The position numbers and the translations under genes were made by a program. Below the pieces are notes generated by a model. That model was not told the origin of the DNA, searched no databases, and saw only the letters and a list, made by a program, of their open reading frames with translations. DNA of 64,000 bases from GCA-2709075 sp964492555 (lineage in GTDB: Bacteria > Pseudomonadota > Alphaproteobacteria > MPNO01 > UBA2964), in assembly GCA_964492555.1 (NCBI GenBank), contig CAZBKQ010000001.1:93992-157991 (forward strand). The letters run 5' to 3'. This document shows positions 44,853 through 54,309 of the stretch, one piece after another. Positions within the stretch are counted from its first letter, which is position 1. Each line of letters starts with the position of its first letter.

Positions 44853-45842
44853 TCAGGGCAACAGGACACTCATCCCGGTTGTCCGGCGGTTTTCGATATC
44901 GCGGTGCGCGGTTGCGGCATCTTTCAGCGCATAGCGCTGGTTTACGGGAATTTCGACCGCCCCGCTCAATATGACCTCGAACAGATCCGCCGCCCGGCGC
45001 AGCAAAGTCTCCCGGTCCCGCACATGCCAGTAATAGGCCGCGCCGGTGACGTAGAGCGATCCCATTTCATTCAGTCTGAAAAGATCGAGTGGCGGCGGCG
45101 GTCCGCTTGAGGTCCCGTAACAGGCCAGCAATCCGCGCGGGCGCAGCGATCGCAGTGATTCCTCAAAAGTGTCCTTGCCCACGGCGTCATAGACCACCGG
45201 CACTCCCTCACCGCCGGTCAGAGACCGGACCCGGTCGGCAATTCCTTCGCCGGTGCTGATGATCGTATGGTGACAGCCGGCCGCCTCGGCGGCGGCGGCT
45301 TTTTCCGCCGTGCTTGTGACGCCGATTACCCGGGCTCCCAAATGCCGCGCCCATTGAACCAAAATCGACCCGACGCCGCCGGCGGCGGCATGGACCAGAA
45401 CGGTATCGCCCCGTGCGACGGGATAGACATCGGTCAGCAAGTAATGCGCCGTCACGCCCTTTGTGATGATTGCGGCGCCGGTCTGGTCGTCAATGTCATC
45501 CGGCAACCGTACAAGCCTGTCCGCGGGCAGTATCCTTGCCTCGGCATATGCGCCGCGCGGAAGCGCATGACCGCCGGTCGAGTAGCACACCCGGTCGCCG
45601 GGGCTGAATTCCGTCACGCCCGCCCCGACGGTTTCGACAACGCCCATCGCCTCGCCGCCGATCGGATGCGGCAGAAACGGTAACGGGTAACGACCTTCTC
45701 TCGTGTGAATATCTGCGAAGTTCACGCCGATGGCGCGTTGCCTGAGCCTTACCTCGCCTTCTCCGGGCGGTGGAACGTCGATTTCCTCATAGCGGAGAAC
45801 TTCCGGTCCGCCATATTCGTGAATCCTGATGGCTTTTGGCAT
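44853..45842 (-). CDS. NADPH:quinone reductase (Qor family)
   Basis: 329-residue zinc-independent MDR enzyme. Landmarks: MPKAIRIHEYGGPEVL, IGVNFADIHTREGRYP, YAEARILPADRLVRLPDD, VTAHYLLTDVY, the nucleotide-binding VHAAAGGVGSILVQWARHLGARVIG, and YDAVGKDTFEESL. It follows uvrB with 5 bp between the two genes on the same strand, so it may share its transcript. A different subgroup from the PIG3-type reductase at 2.4 kb. Confidence 0.92.
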   Translation of the reverse strand: MPKAIRIHEYGGPEVLRYEEIDVPPPGEGEVRLRQRAIGVNFADIHTREGRYPLPFLPHPIGGEAMGVVETVGAGVTEFSPGDRVCYSTGGHALPRGAYAEARILPADRLVRLPDDIDDQTGAAIITKGVTAHYLLTDVYPVARGDTVLVHAAAGGVGSILVQWARHLGARVIGVTSTAEKAAAAEAAGCHHTIISTGEGIADRVRSLTGGEGVPVVYDAVGKDTFEESLRSLRPRGLLACYGTSSGPPPPLDLFRLNEMGSLYVTGAAYYWHVRDRETLLRRAADLFEVILSGAVEIPVNQRYALKDAATAHRDIENRRTTGMSVLLP

Positions 45843-45847
45843 GAAAA

Positions 45848-48022
45848 TCAGGGTCGGCGGGGCTTGCGCGCGTCGTTCTTGCGCTGCCCCTTGGTGCGCA
45901 GCGATTTCTTTTTCTTGCCGTCGGCGGCGCGGATACGGGCGGCCAGCCGCTTCGGCCCGATCGGCCGGGCATCACCGATGCCGAGATCGACCGCTTCCAG
46001 CCGCTGGATCTCGTCGCGCAGCCTGGCCGCTTCCTCGAATTCCAGCTCCGCCGCCGCTTCTTTCATCCGCGCATTCAGGCTTTCGATATGGGCCGACAGA
46101 TTATCACCGACCAGATGGCCGGCGTCGCCCGCATCGACCTCCACCGTGTAATGATCGTTTTCATAAACCGATTCCAGAACATCGCCGATTTCCTTGCGCA
46201 CGCTTTCCGGCGTAATGCCGTTGGCGGCGTTATAGGCCTGCTGTTTTTCGCGCCTGCGGTTGGTTTCGTCGATGGCGAATTGCAGCGATTTCGTCATGGT
46301 GTCGGCATAGAGGATGACCCGCCCGTCGACATTGCGCGCGGCGCGGCCGATGGTCTGGATGAGTGAGGTCGAAGACCTCAGGAAACCTTCCTTGTCGGCG
46401 TCCAGAATCGCGACCAGCGCGCATTCGGGAATGTCCAGCCCCTCGCGCAGCAGATTGATGCCGATCAGCACGTCGAACGCGCCGAGCCGTAAATCACGGA
46501 TGATCTCTATCCGTTCCAGCGTATCGACGTCGGAATGGAGATAGCGCACGCGAATGCCCGCCTCCTGCATATACTCGGTGAGATCTTCCGCCATGCGCTT
46601 GGTCAGTGTCGTGACCAGAACGCGCTGCGCCTTTTTCGCGCATTCGCGGCATTCATAGAGCAGATCGTCGACCTGACTTTCCACCGGCCGGACGATGCAG
46701 ACCGGATCGATCAATCCGGTCGGGCGGATGACCTGTTCGACGAAAACACCGCCGGTGCGTTCCATCTCCCACGAGCCGGGGGTGGCGGAAACGAAAACAG
46801 ATTGCGGCCGCATGCCGTCCCATTCCTCGAATTTCAGCGGCCGGTTATCGACACAGGAGGGCAGGCGAAATCCGAATTCGGAGAGGGTGGTTTTGCGGTT
46901 GTAATCGCCGCGATACATGCCGCCCAGCTGCGGCACGGTGACGTGGCTTTCATCGACGATCAACAGCGCGTCGTCGGGCAGATATTCGAACAGTGTCGGC
47001 GGCGGAAAACCGGGCGCGCGTCCGGTCAGATAGCGCGAATAATTTTCGATGCCCGCGCAATGGCCGGCCGTTTCCATCATCTCCAGATCGAAGACCGTGC
47101 GTTGCTCAAGCCGTTGCGCTTCCAGCAGCTTGTTCTGCCCGGTCAGTTCCTCCAGCCGTTCCTTGAGTTCCACTTTTATTTTCTTCACCGCCTGCTGCAG
47201 GGTCGGGCGCGGGGTGACGTAATGGCTGTTGGGATAGATTGTGACCTGATCCAGCGCCGCTGATTTTTCTCCGGTCAACGGGTCGAATTCCTGTATCGAC
47301 TCCAGCTCGTCTCCGAACAGCGAAAACCGCCACGCGCGGTCCTCGTAATGGACCGGGAAGATTTCCACCAGATCGCCGCGGACCCGAAAGGCGCCGCGGG
47401 TGAAATTCTGGTCGTTGCGGCGGTATTGCAACTCCACAAACCGGCGCAGCAGCGCGTCCCGGTCCATTGTCTGGCCGACTTCCAGACGCACCGTCATTTC
47501 CGAATAGGTTTCGACCGACCCGATGCCGTAGATACAGGAAACCGAAGCGACGATGATGACGTCGCGGCGCTCCAGCAGGGCGCGGGTGGCGGCATGGCGC
47601 ATCCGGTCGATCTGTTCGTTTATCGACGCGTCCTTTTCGATATAGGTGTCGGTACGCGGAACATAGGCTTCCGGCTGGTAATAATCGTAATAGGACACGA
47701 AATACTCGACCGCATTTTCGGGAAAAAAGCTTTTCATCTCCCCGTAAAGCTGCGCGGCAAGCGTCTTGTTGGGTGCGAGAACAAGGGCGGGCCGCCCGAG
47801 GGCCGCGATGGCGTGCGCCATGGTGAAGGTCTTGCCGGACCCCGTGACGCCCAGCAGCACCTGGTCACGTTCGCCTTCTTCAATGCCGGCGATGATCTGC
47901 CGGATGGCTTCGGGCTGATCGCCCGCCGGCTGAAAATCGGAGGAAAGCGAGAAGGGCGCGCGTTCGCCCTCGGCGGGTCTTTCGTCGAGAACCGTATTCA
48001 TGATCCCATTAAGACCCGCCAT
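45848..48022 (-). CDS. uvrB: Excinuclease ABC subunit B
   Basis: 724-residue DNA helicase-like damage verifier. Walker A GVTGSGKTFT, beta-hairpin YYDYYQPEAYVPRTDTYIEKD, DEAD-like DESHVTVPQL, helicase motif VI TSLIQTIGRAARN, and a C-terminal UVR domain (MKEAAAELEFEEAARLRDEIQRLE) that binds UvrC. The tail is Lys/Arg-rich. Start at ATG 48022; a second ATG at 48001 is possible. A near-match SOS box lies about 55 bp upstream. Confidence 0.96.
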   Translation of the reverse strand: MAGLNGIMNTVLDERPAEGERAPFSLSSDFQPAGDQPEAIRQIIAGIEEGERDQVLLGVTGSGKTFTMAHAIAALGRPALVLAPNKTLAAQLYGEMKSFFPENAVEYFVSYYDYYQPEAYVPRTDTYIEKDASINEQIDRMRHAATRALLERRDVIIVASVSCIYGIGSVETYSEMTVRLEVGQTMDRDALLRRFVELQYRRNDQNFTRGAFRVRGDLVEIFPVHYEDRAWRFSLFGDELESIQEFDPLTGEKSAALDQVTIYPNSHYVTPRPTLQQAVKKIKVELKERLEELTGQNKLLEAQRLEQRTVFDLEMMETAGHCAGIENYSRYLTGRAPGFPPPTLFEYLPDDALLIVDESHVTVPQLGGMYRGDYNRKTTLSEFGFRLPSCVDNRPLKFEEWDGMRPQSVFVSATPGSWEMERTGGVFVEQVIRPTGLIDPVCIVRPVESQVDDLLYECRECAKKAQRVLVTTLTKRMAEDLTEYMQEAGIRVRYLHSDVDTLERIEIIRDLRLGAFDVLIGINLLREGLDIPECALVAILDADKEGFLRSSTSLIQTIGRAARNVDGRVILYADTMTKSLQFAIDETNRRREKQQAYNAANGITPESVRKEIGDVLESVYENDHYTVEVDAGDAGHLVGDNLSAHIESLNARMKEAAAELEFEEAARLRDEIQRLEAVDLGIGDARPIGPKRLAARIRAADGKKKKSLRTKGQRKNDARKPRRP

Positions 48023-48049
48023 CGCCCATAGGTAAAGATTTACTAATTT

Positions 48050-48090
48050 TTAACCCCGGTTAATGTAATATGTACGTTCTGCAGTAGTTT
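48050..48090. promoter_or_regulatory. Palindrome and near-consensus SOS box between uvrB and a sensor kinase gene
   Basis: TTAACC-CC-GGTTAA (48050-48063) is a 14-base inverted repeat. Just beyond, GTTCTGCAGTAGTTT (48076-48090) matches the alphaproteobacterial LexA box GTTC-N7-GTTC in seven of eight bases. Both lie in the 80 bp between the divergent starts of uvrB and the broken kinase gene. LexA control of uvrB is plausible but unproven. Confidence 0.35.
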
Positions 48091-48102
48091 CTAATCGGTG
48101 GT

Positions 48103-50126
48103 ATGGCGGCGTCAAAGGAAAAGGGGGGAATCCGTCTGGGGTGGCCTGTGGCCGCCCTGATAGCCGGTTTTATCATATCGGTCGGCGTATATGCCGGGAT
48201 GTAATCGCGCGAGAACGCGAATATCAAGGCCGAAGCGGATATGGTTGCCCGGAATGCCCTTACCACCTTGTCAGAGACCCTCCAGAAGGAAACCAGCGCG
48301 TTAAAGAGGATGTCGGAACGCTGGAATGCGGTGGGCGGGACACCAAAGGCACTCTGGCTACGCGACGCCGCCGTCTATATCGCGGATTTTTATTCTCTGG
48401 CGTCGATCGGGCGCAGCGACGGCGATTTTATTATCCGCTGGGTTCAGAACCGTGAGGGCAGTCTCGACGCGATCAATTTCGATTTGAAAACAAGAGCGGA
48501 TCGTTATGATCGCCTACGTTATCTGTTGAGAGCGAAAAAGCCCGCCTCGTCCGGTCCAATCGCCCTGAATTATGGCGCATTGGGCTTTGTCTATGACATT
48601 TCCCTCAAAAAGGCGGATGGGTCATTCGACGGGTTTTTGCATGGTGTTTTCGAATATCGCCGCCTGCTTCACGCCTTGTCCCATCCCGAACCCGGCAAGA
48701 TGCCGATTGCCGAGGGCGCCGCGTTGCTGATCAACGACCGTGTGATCATCAATAATATGCCAAGGCTCCTTCCGCGCCGATCGGACGATTTATCGGCTCT
48801 GTTCTGGGAGAGAAATGGGATATCCGCGTCTTGCTGCCGCCCGGGATTGCGGCGGAAAAGGAAACGTCCTGGCCGCTGATCGTCGCATTGCTGATTTTCG
48901 CGCTAACCTGCTTTCTGGCGCTGGCGCTTTACTTCCGCCAGATTTCCATCGACGAGGCTGTGGCCGCGCGGGTTGCGGAAACGCGCCTGCATGAGGCGCT
49001 GAATGCGCTCGATACGCCGTTCGCCTATTTCGATGAAGATAACCGGCTGCGCATCTGGAACAATGCCTATCTGGAAATGCATGCCGGTATCAGCGATCTG
49101 ATCCGGGACGGCGCACCCTATGAGGATTTGCTGCGCGCCCTTGTCGGCAGGGGGCTGGCCAAGAACGCGGTGGGCCAGGAGGAAGGCTATATCGCCGAGC
49201 GCTTGCGCCAGCACCGGGAGGGCGATTTCCGGGGCGAACGTCAGCTTTCCAACGGTCGGTGGGTTACGTCCCGGAAAATGCGCGCCGGCGATGGCGGCGT
49301 TGTCGCCATCTGGACCGATGTGACCCGGCTCAAGGAACAGCAGGCGGAGCTCATCCGGGCGCGCAATTCAGCGGAAGACGCGAGCAAGGCGAAATCGGAA
49401 TTCTTGGCCAATATGAGTCATGAGTTGCGGACGCCCCTCAATGCGATCAATGGATTTTCCGAAGTGATTTCGCAACAGCTCTTCGGGCCGGTGCCGGACA
49501 GATACAGGGTCTATGCGCGCGATATCAATGCGAGCGGTAATCTCCTGCTTTCCCTAATCAACGATATTCTTGACCTGTCAAAGGTAGAAGCCGGCGCGCT
49601 GGAGCTTGATGAGCAGGAATTCCCGCTTGAACGGCTGGTCGTCAATCTGCGCCGTATGGTCGAGGCCCGGGGCCGGGACAAGGGGCTGAACATGCGTTGG
49701 CCCGAAGAAGGCATGGAAACCATCATCAAGGGGGATTTCCGGTTGCTGTTGCAGGTGCTACTGAACCTTTTGTCCAACGCCATCAAATTCACGGGCGAAG
49801 GGGGCGAGGTGTCGCTTGAATTCCGGCGCGATGGCACTGGCCTTGAAATGATTGTTGCCGATACCGGAATAGGCATGACCCAAGCGGAAGCGCAGGAGGC
49901 GATGCAGCCCTTTATGCAGGTCGGCCTGACCAGCGAATCGCAGTCCGAAGGTACCGGTCTCGGCCTTCCGCTGGTGCAGAAATTCGTCGAATTGCATGGC
50001 GGTGAAATCGAGGTCGAGAGCACGCCGGGCGAGGGAACAACCGTAACCGTCCGGTTGTTCGACCGGGTGCGCGGCGATGTCCCCGAAAGCGCGCGGGAAG
50101 ATATCAGGATCGTGTCGTCCGGCTGA
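48103..50126 (+). pseudogene. Membrane sensor histidine kinase with nonsense codon and frameshift
   Basis: A kinase of about 670 residues in three pieces. The ATG at 48103 starts a membrane helix (RLGWPVAALIAGFIISVGVY), then TAA at 48202-48204 stops it. The same frame continues with SRENANIKAEADMVARN and a periplasmic sensor region to about 48760. There a single-base loss moves the frame: VLGEKWDIRVLLPPG continues in the frame of 48831-50126. That part holds the second helix, a PAS domain (about 49000-49330), the HisKA box EFLANMSHELRTPLNAINGF and a complete HATPase (SNAIKF, DTGIGM, GTGLGLPL). It is a decayed gene or two sequencing errors; the 3' part could still be a cytosolic kinase. Confidence 0.75.
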
Positions 50127-50134
50127 GAAAATCC

Positions 50135-51634
50135 CTAATGGCGCCGCGCGGCGCCTGGAAATAACAGGGATTTAATGACGACCGGCACCGCCGCCGATCC
50201 CGCGAGCGGCGCGCCGATATCGATATAATCGAATTCCTTCAATTCAATCCCGTCAATCGAGACCACCGGTCCCGAACGGCCCCGTTCCTCGCGCGCGTGG
50301 CGGCCGAACACCCGGCCGATATCATCGGCGCAGACCAAAATCAGCGGCCTGTCGTCCGAAAGAATCGGGGCCATGCCGTTTTCGACCCCGGTCAGAAATG
50401 CGTCCACCCGGCCGAACCCGGCGGATCCCGTCCAGTCGAAGCAGAGCGCGGCGGGCCCGTCCGTCTTGTCCAACTCGAACCGGATCAGGCTTTGCCCGAT
50501 AACTGTGGCGACGGCGTCCGCGTCGATGTCACCGGTCCCAAGCGAGAGGGCGGGGGCGATCACCGGCACATTGCGGAGCGGCAAAATTTCCGGCGGGTCG
50601 ACGAATATGGTGGTGCCCGAAAGCTGGATCGAATATTGCGAGGCGCCGACGACGGTGGCGCGGATGCTTTCCACCGGTTCCATGACGCGCAAACCCGCTT
50701 CTTCCGCGCGGGAACGTACGGCAATGGCCAGCGCCGGGCCCACATCGCCGCCCGGCCCGTCGCCATAGCCATAGATGAATTCCGAAACCCCGCCGGAAAA
50801 CGTCACTGCGTCGACACGCTCGTGCCAACCGATGGGCGGGATGCGGTGCAAGGCGGTGGTTTGGTCCGAAAGTTCCTTCTGCAGGATGATTTCCATCAGC
50901 CGGTCGGCCATTTCGGAGGCGATTGCGCTGAATGCGCCTTCCGCCACGGGCTCGCCGAGCGAAAGATGAATTCCCGCCGCCTGGGCAAGCCGCTTGCCCG
51001 CCTCCTCCAGACGGACAATGCGGCCTGTCTCATCCGCCGCGATCAGCCGCGCGCCGATATCCACCGCCGTCAGATCGGCGATTTGCCCGTCCCGGCAGAT
51101 GGCGATTTTTGTCGTACCGCCGCCGATATCGACATTCATGACCGTTGCACCGGTCAGTTCGGAATTGACCGCCGCGCCCGATCCGTACGCCGCCATCGCC
51201 GCTTCCAGCCGGTCTCCCGCCGAGACCGAGACGAATTTCCCGGTCTCCACCGAAAACAGATCGCCGATCATCCGCGCGTTCTTCTGACGCAGCGCCACGC
51301 CGGTCAGGATCAATGCGCCGGTATCGATGTCGTCAGGTGTCAGCCGCGCCCAGCGATATTGGTCCTCTATAAAGGCACGCAACGCGTCCGCGTCGATCGT
51401 CTCGCTATCGGCATAGGGGGTCAGCAGGATATCGGATTCATAAAGCACGCCGCGATCCGCGACGACATAGCGGCCGGCTTCCTGTTCCAGCCGGACTTCC
51501 GAAAAAACCAGATGGCTGGTCGATGACCCGATATCAACGCCGACGCTGGTCAGCGTGGTTTTCTGTTCATCGGCGAGGTTGCGCTTTGTGTCGGCGAAGA
51601 TGACGCGCCCGCCCTGGTCCTCCGGCCCGGTCAT
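50135..51634 (-). CDS. eutA: EutA-family ethanolamine ammonia-lyase reactivase
   Basis: 499-residue actin/Hsp70-fold ATPase. EutA restores adenosylcobalamin-dependent ethanolamine ammonia-lyase after its cofactor is damaged. The family signature is clear: LTSVGVDIGSSTSHLVFSEV near residue 30, LTGVALRQKNARMI, VMNVDIGGGTTKIAIC, TFSGGVSEFIYG and a C-terminal DYIDIGAPLAGSAAVPVVIKSLLF. The ATG follows the bicupin stop with no base between (TAGATG), so the two are coupled. No eutB or eutC is seen in this window, so its client enzyme is elsewhere or is something else. Confidence 0.85.
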   Translation of the reverse strand: MTGPEDQGGRVIFADTKRNLADEQKTTLTSVGVDIGSSTSHLVFSEVRLEQEAGRYVVADRGVLYESDILLTPYADSETIDADALRAFIEDQYRWARLTPDDIDTGALILTGVALRQKNARMIGDLFSVETGKFVSVSAGDRLEAAMAAYGSGAAVNSELTGATVMNVDIGGGTTKIAICRDGQIADLTAVDIGARLIAADETGRIVRLEEAGKRLAQAAGIHLSLGEPVAEGAFSAIASEMADRLMEIILQKELSDQTTALHRIPPIGWHERVDAVTFSGGVSEFIYGYGDGPGGDVGPALAIAVRSRAEEAGLRVMEPVESIRATVVGASQYSIQLSGTTIFVDPPEILPLRNVPVIAPALSLGTGDIDADAVATVIGQSLIRFELDKTDGPAALCFDWTGSAGFGRVDAFLTGVENGMAPILSDDRPLILVCADDIGRVFGRHAREERGRSGPVVSIDGIELKEFDYIDIGAPLAGSAAVPVVIKSLLFPGAARRH

Positions 51635-52867
51635 CTATCCGCCGCTGGCGAAGTTCCAGGTGGTGCCCGGTTCGTAATACCGGTCTTCCATGCGGCTGTG
51701 TGTGCCGTTTTCGGCGCAGGCGATCTCGAACGCCGGGCGGATCGAGGGGTCCTCCATCCAGTAGGGCACGGCGGTGCCGCCCGGCTTGTCGACCTCCAGC
51801 ACCCCTTCATCCGCGACCATTTCGCCGGGCACCCCGGCTTTCTGGGCGCGGTGATTGTTGGGGCCATACCAGGCCAGGAGCCGCAGCGGCTCATCCCCGC
51901 AATTGAAATGCTGGTGGAACCAGCGCATGCCCGGGATCGGACAGGCCGAGATCATGCCGACGGACCCGTATTCCAGCCGCATCACTTCCTCGCCGGCGCC
52001 GTTGCGCCAGGGGGTGGGGCCCAGATCTTCCGGCCAGGCCTGGCAATAACCCGTGCCGCCGATAGACAGGAACACCGCCGCCTCCCCCGGGTAATAGGCG
52101 CGCGAATAGCGTCCCGCCGGATATTCGCCGATATATTGGTAGAAGACATTTTCCGCCATCTTGGGTTCCATCCGGCGGTATCCCGGCGTCCGGCGGTTAT
52201 CGAGATAAAGCTCGGTTGCAAACACGTCGGGGATGATATTGGTGCGCCGCATGGCGAGCCCGCGCGCGCCGTCTTCCTCCAGCCCGTCCTTGGGGTCGAA
52301 ATTCTCGCCGTCCGGGTCAAAGCGTTTGAGGAAATTGACCGGGCTGTTGAAGATCACCTCTTCATCGCCGATCAGGTTGAACATGTTGGGGGCAGACGTG
52401 CCGGCCAGCAGCAGTGCCGGGCTGGAGGAGGAATTGACGATCCGGTGCCAGGCGTTCATCGGGATGGAGAAGAGCGAGCCCTTTTCCCATTCGAACAGTT
52501 CGGGCCGGTCCTGCCCGTCGATCCATATCTCGGTCGTGCCGCGCCCGTCGAGTACCAGAAACACTTCCTCGTAAAGATGACGTTCGGCGTTCAGCGCGCC
52601 GGCGCCGGGGACCTCCACCAGATAGGAACCCCACAGGCCCTCGGTGCCGAAAAGCTGGATAAACGCGCCGCGCCCGCCGATGCGCGGCCAGTTGCCGAGC
52701 CCGACTTCCTGCAAACAGGGGATGGCGATATCCCGAACAATCGGGATTTCCTGCTCGATCATGAAGGTGTCGTAGGGCGTCGGACGCCTCGGCCAGGCGG
52801 CGCTGCCGGCATAGGTATCGCCGGTCGGTTCGTGCCAGTGCGGATCGCCCGCGATGTCATGCGGCAT
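51635..52867 (-). CDS. Bicupin protein of unknown function, coupled to eutA
   Basis: 410 residues with two cupin barrels. The first (about 95-180) has ERHLYEEVFLVLDGRGTTEIW, then SIPMNAWHRIVN, with His/Glu positions suited to a metal. The second (about 255-350) includes SIGGTGYCQAWPEDLG and CPIPGMRWFHQHFNCGDEPLRLLAWYG. No signal peptide. Double-cupin proteins of this size include ring-cleaving dioxygenases and sugar isomerases; I cannot assign an activity. It is not EutQ, which is a single, shorter cupin. Its stop touches the eutA start, so a joint role in amine or B12-dependent metabolism is inferred. Confidence 0.75.
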   Translation of the reverse strand: MPHDIAGDPHWHEPTGDTYAGSAAWPRRPTPYDTFMIEQEIPIVRDIAIPCLQEVGLGNWPRIGGRGAFIQLFGTEGLWGSYLVEVPGAGALNAERHLYEEVFLVLDGRGTTEIWIDGQDRPELFEWEKGSLFSIPMNAWHRIVNSSSSPALLLAGTSAPNMFNLIGDEEVIFNSPVNFLKRFDPDGENFDPKDGLEEDGARGLAMRRTNIIPDVFATELYLDNRRTPGYRRMEPKMAENVFYQYIGEYPAGRYSRAYYPGEAAVFLSIGGTGYCQAWPEDLGPTPWRNGAGEEVMRLEYGSVGMISACPIPGMRWFHQHFNCGDEPLRLLAWYGPNNHRAQKAGVPGEMVADEGVLEVDKPGGTAVPYWMEDPSIRPAFEIACAENGTHSRMEDRYYEPGTTWNFASGG

Positions 52868-52998
52868 GGGTCATATCTCTCCTGCCCGGAAAATGGCCAA
52901 TGGGGGTGTGGGCGTCAAGGAGGGTGCCCGGCGCGCAATTAACCCGGTTTAGAATTTGTTAAGTACTATTAGGCGATAACAGTCCAAATCATTCAAAA

Positions 52999-54237
52999 AT
53001 GGTCGATATGGAAAACTCGATCTTTCCGCATAATGAGCTGGAACGTCTGCAGGCGCTGCGGTCGCTTGACGTACTGGACACCGGGTTGGATCCTGCCTTG
53101 CAGTCCATTGTCGAAATGGCAGGCGATATCGCCGGCACGCCGATTTCGCTGATCTCGCTGGTTGATTCCGACCGGCAATGGTTCAAGGCGAATATGGGGC
53201 TGGACGCGGCGGAAACGCCCCGCGATGTATCCTTCTGTACCCATACTATTCTGCAGGACGGTATTTTCGAAATTGAGAACGCCACGGCGGATTCGCGGTT
53301 TCGGAGCAATCCTCTGGTGACGGGTGGTCCGGGAATACAGTTTTATGCCGGCGCGCCGTTGCGCACCACGACGGGCTACAATATCGGCACACTCTGCGTG
53401 ATCGACCGAAAACCCGGCCAATTGTCTGAAGAGGCGCGCCGCGCCCTGACGCGGCTGGCCGATCTGACGGTCCGCACGATTGAGTTGACCCACAAGGCCG
53501 AAGCACGGGTGGAAGAGAAGTCTCTTGATGTCTCGCGTCTGGCGCATGAATTCCGCACGCCGCTCAATCACATTGTCGGGTTCGCCGATCTTGCCCGGCA
53601 TCAGTTCGACTCCGGAGGAAAAGCGGAAAAGATCGCCGGTTATCTCGCCATGATCCAGGAAGGCGGCGAGCATCTTAATCGCATCGTTGAACGGACTTTG
53701 AGCGCGGGAGAAGAAAGCCGGCCCGAGGAGTTGGCTTGCCAGCCCGTCGCGGCCGGAGAACTGGCGTCGCATGTCGCGATCAATTTCGCGCAAGCGCTGG
53801 AGGAAACGCGGCAACGGATCGAATTTTCGGGGCCGGAGACGGAAATCATGGTTGATGCCGATCCCACCGCCTTGCGACAGGTATTGAGCAATCTGGTTTC
53901 CAATGCCTCCAAATACGCGCCAGACGAGACCACGATCCGGGTCGGAGTCAGGGTTTCAAAACGCCGCGCGGTGGCGGCGCTTGAGGTTTCCGATGAGGGT
54001 CCCGGCATGCCGGAACAGGTCTTGCGCCAGTTGGGGCGGGAATTTGTGCGCAGTGACAGCGCGCGTGAGAGCGATGTTCCCGGAACCGGTCTTGGCCTGC
54101 ATATCGTGAAGCGTCTTGTCGAAGAGATGGGTGGACAACTTCATATTGAAAACCCGCCGCGCGGCGGGTGCCGGGCGATTGTCTATATGCCGCTCATACG
54201 GATGTCGGCGGTTCGCAACGGGAGTGTCTGCGCGTAG
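52999..54237 (+). CDS. Soluble GAF-domain sensor histidine kinase
   Basis: 412 residues without membrane helices. GAF domain (about 20-165; IVEMAGDIAGTPISLISLVDSDRQWFKA, FCTHTILQDG, YAGAPLRTTTGYNIGTLCVID). HisKA box with phospho-accepting His in LAHEFRTPLNHIVGFADLA (about 184). HATPase with SNLVSNASKYAP, DEGPGMP and GTGLGLHIVKRL. No receiver domain and no response regulator next to it. It diverges from the bicupin gene across 131 bp; the next gene on its strand is the Rieske oxygenase. The signal is unknown. Confidence 0.9.
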   Translation: MVDMENSIFPHNELERLQALRSLDVLDTGLDPALQSIVEMAGDIAGTPISLISLVDSDRQWFKANMGLDAAETPRDVSFCTHTILQDGIFEIENATADSRFRSNPLVTGGPGIQFYAGAPLRTTTGYNIGTLCVIDRKPGQLSEEARRALTRLADLTVRTIELTHKAEARVEEKSLDVSRLAHEFRTPLNHIVGFADLARHQFDSGGKAEKIAGYLAMIQEGGEHLNRIVERTLSAGEESRPEELACQPVAAGELASHVAINFAQALEETRQRIEFSGPETEIMVDADPTALRQVLSNLVSNASKYAPDETTIRVGVRVSKRRAVAALEVSDEGPGMPEQVLRQLGREFVRSDSARESDVPGTGLGLHIVKRLVEEMGGQLHIENPPRGGCRAIVYMPLIRMSAVRNGSVCA

Positions 54238-54309
54238 ACCCTTCGCGTGCCCGTTTGGCGGTGCCTTCTGCCCCTACACGCGCCGTTTCGGCTGGGGTTA
54301 CATCCCGGC

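Noticed and set aside
50141..50158. GGCGCC...GGCGCC palindrome at the end of eutA
   Set aside because: It is inside coding sequence and lacks a T tract on either strand, so I do not call it a terminator.
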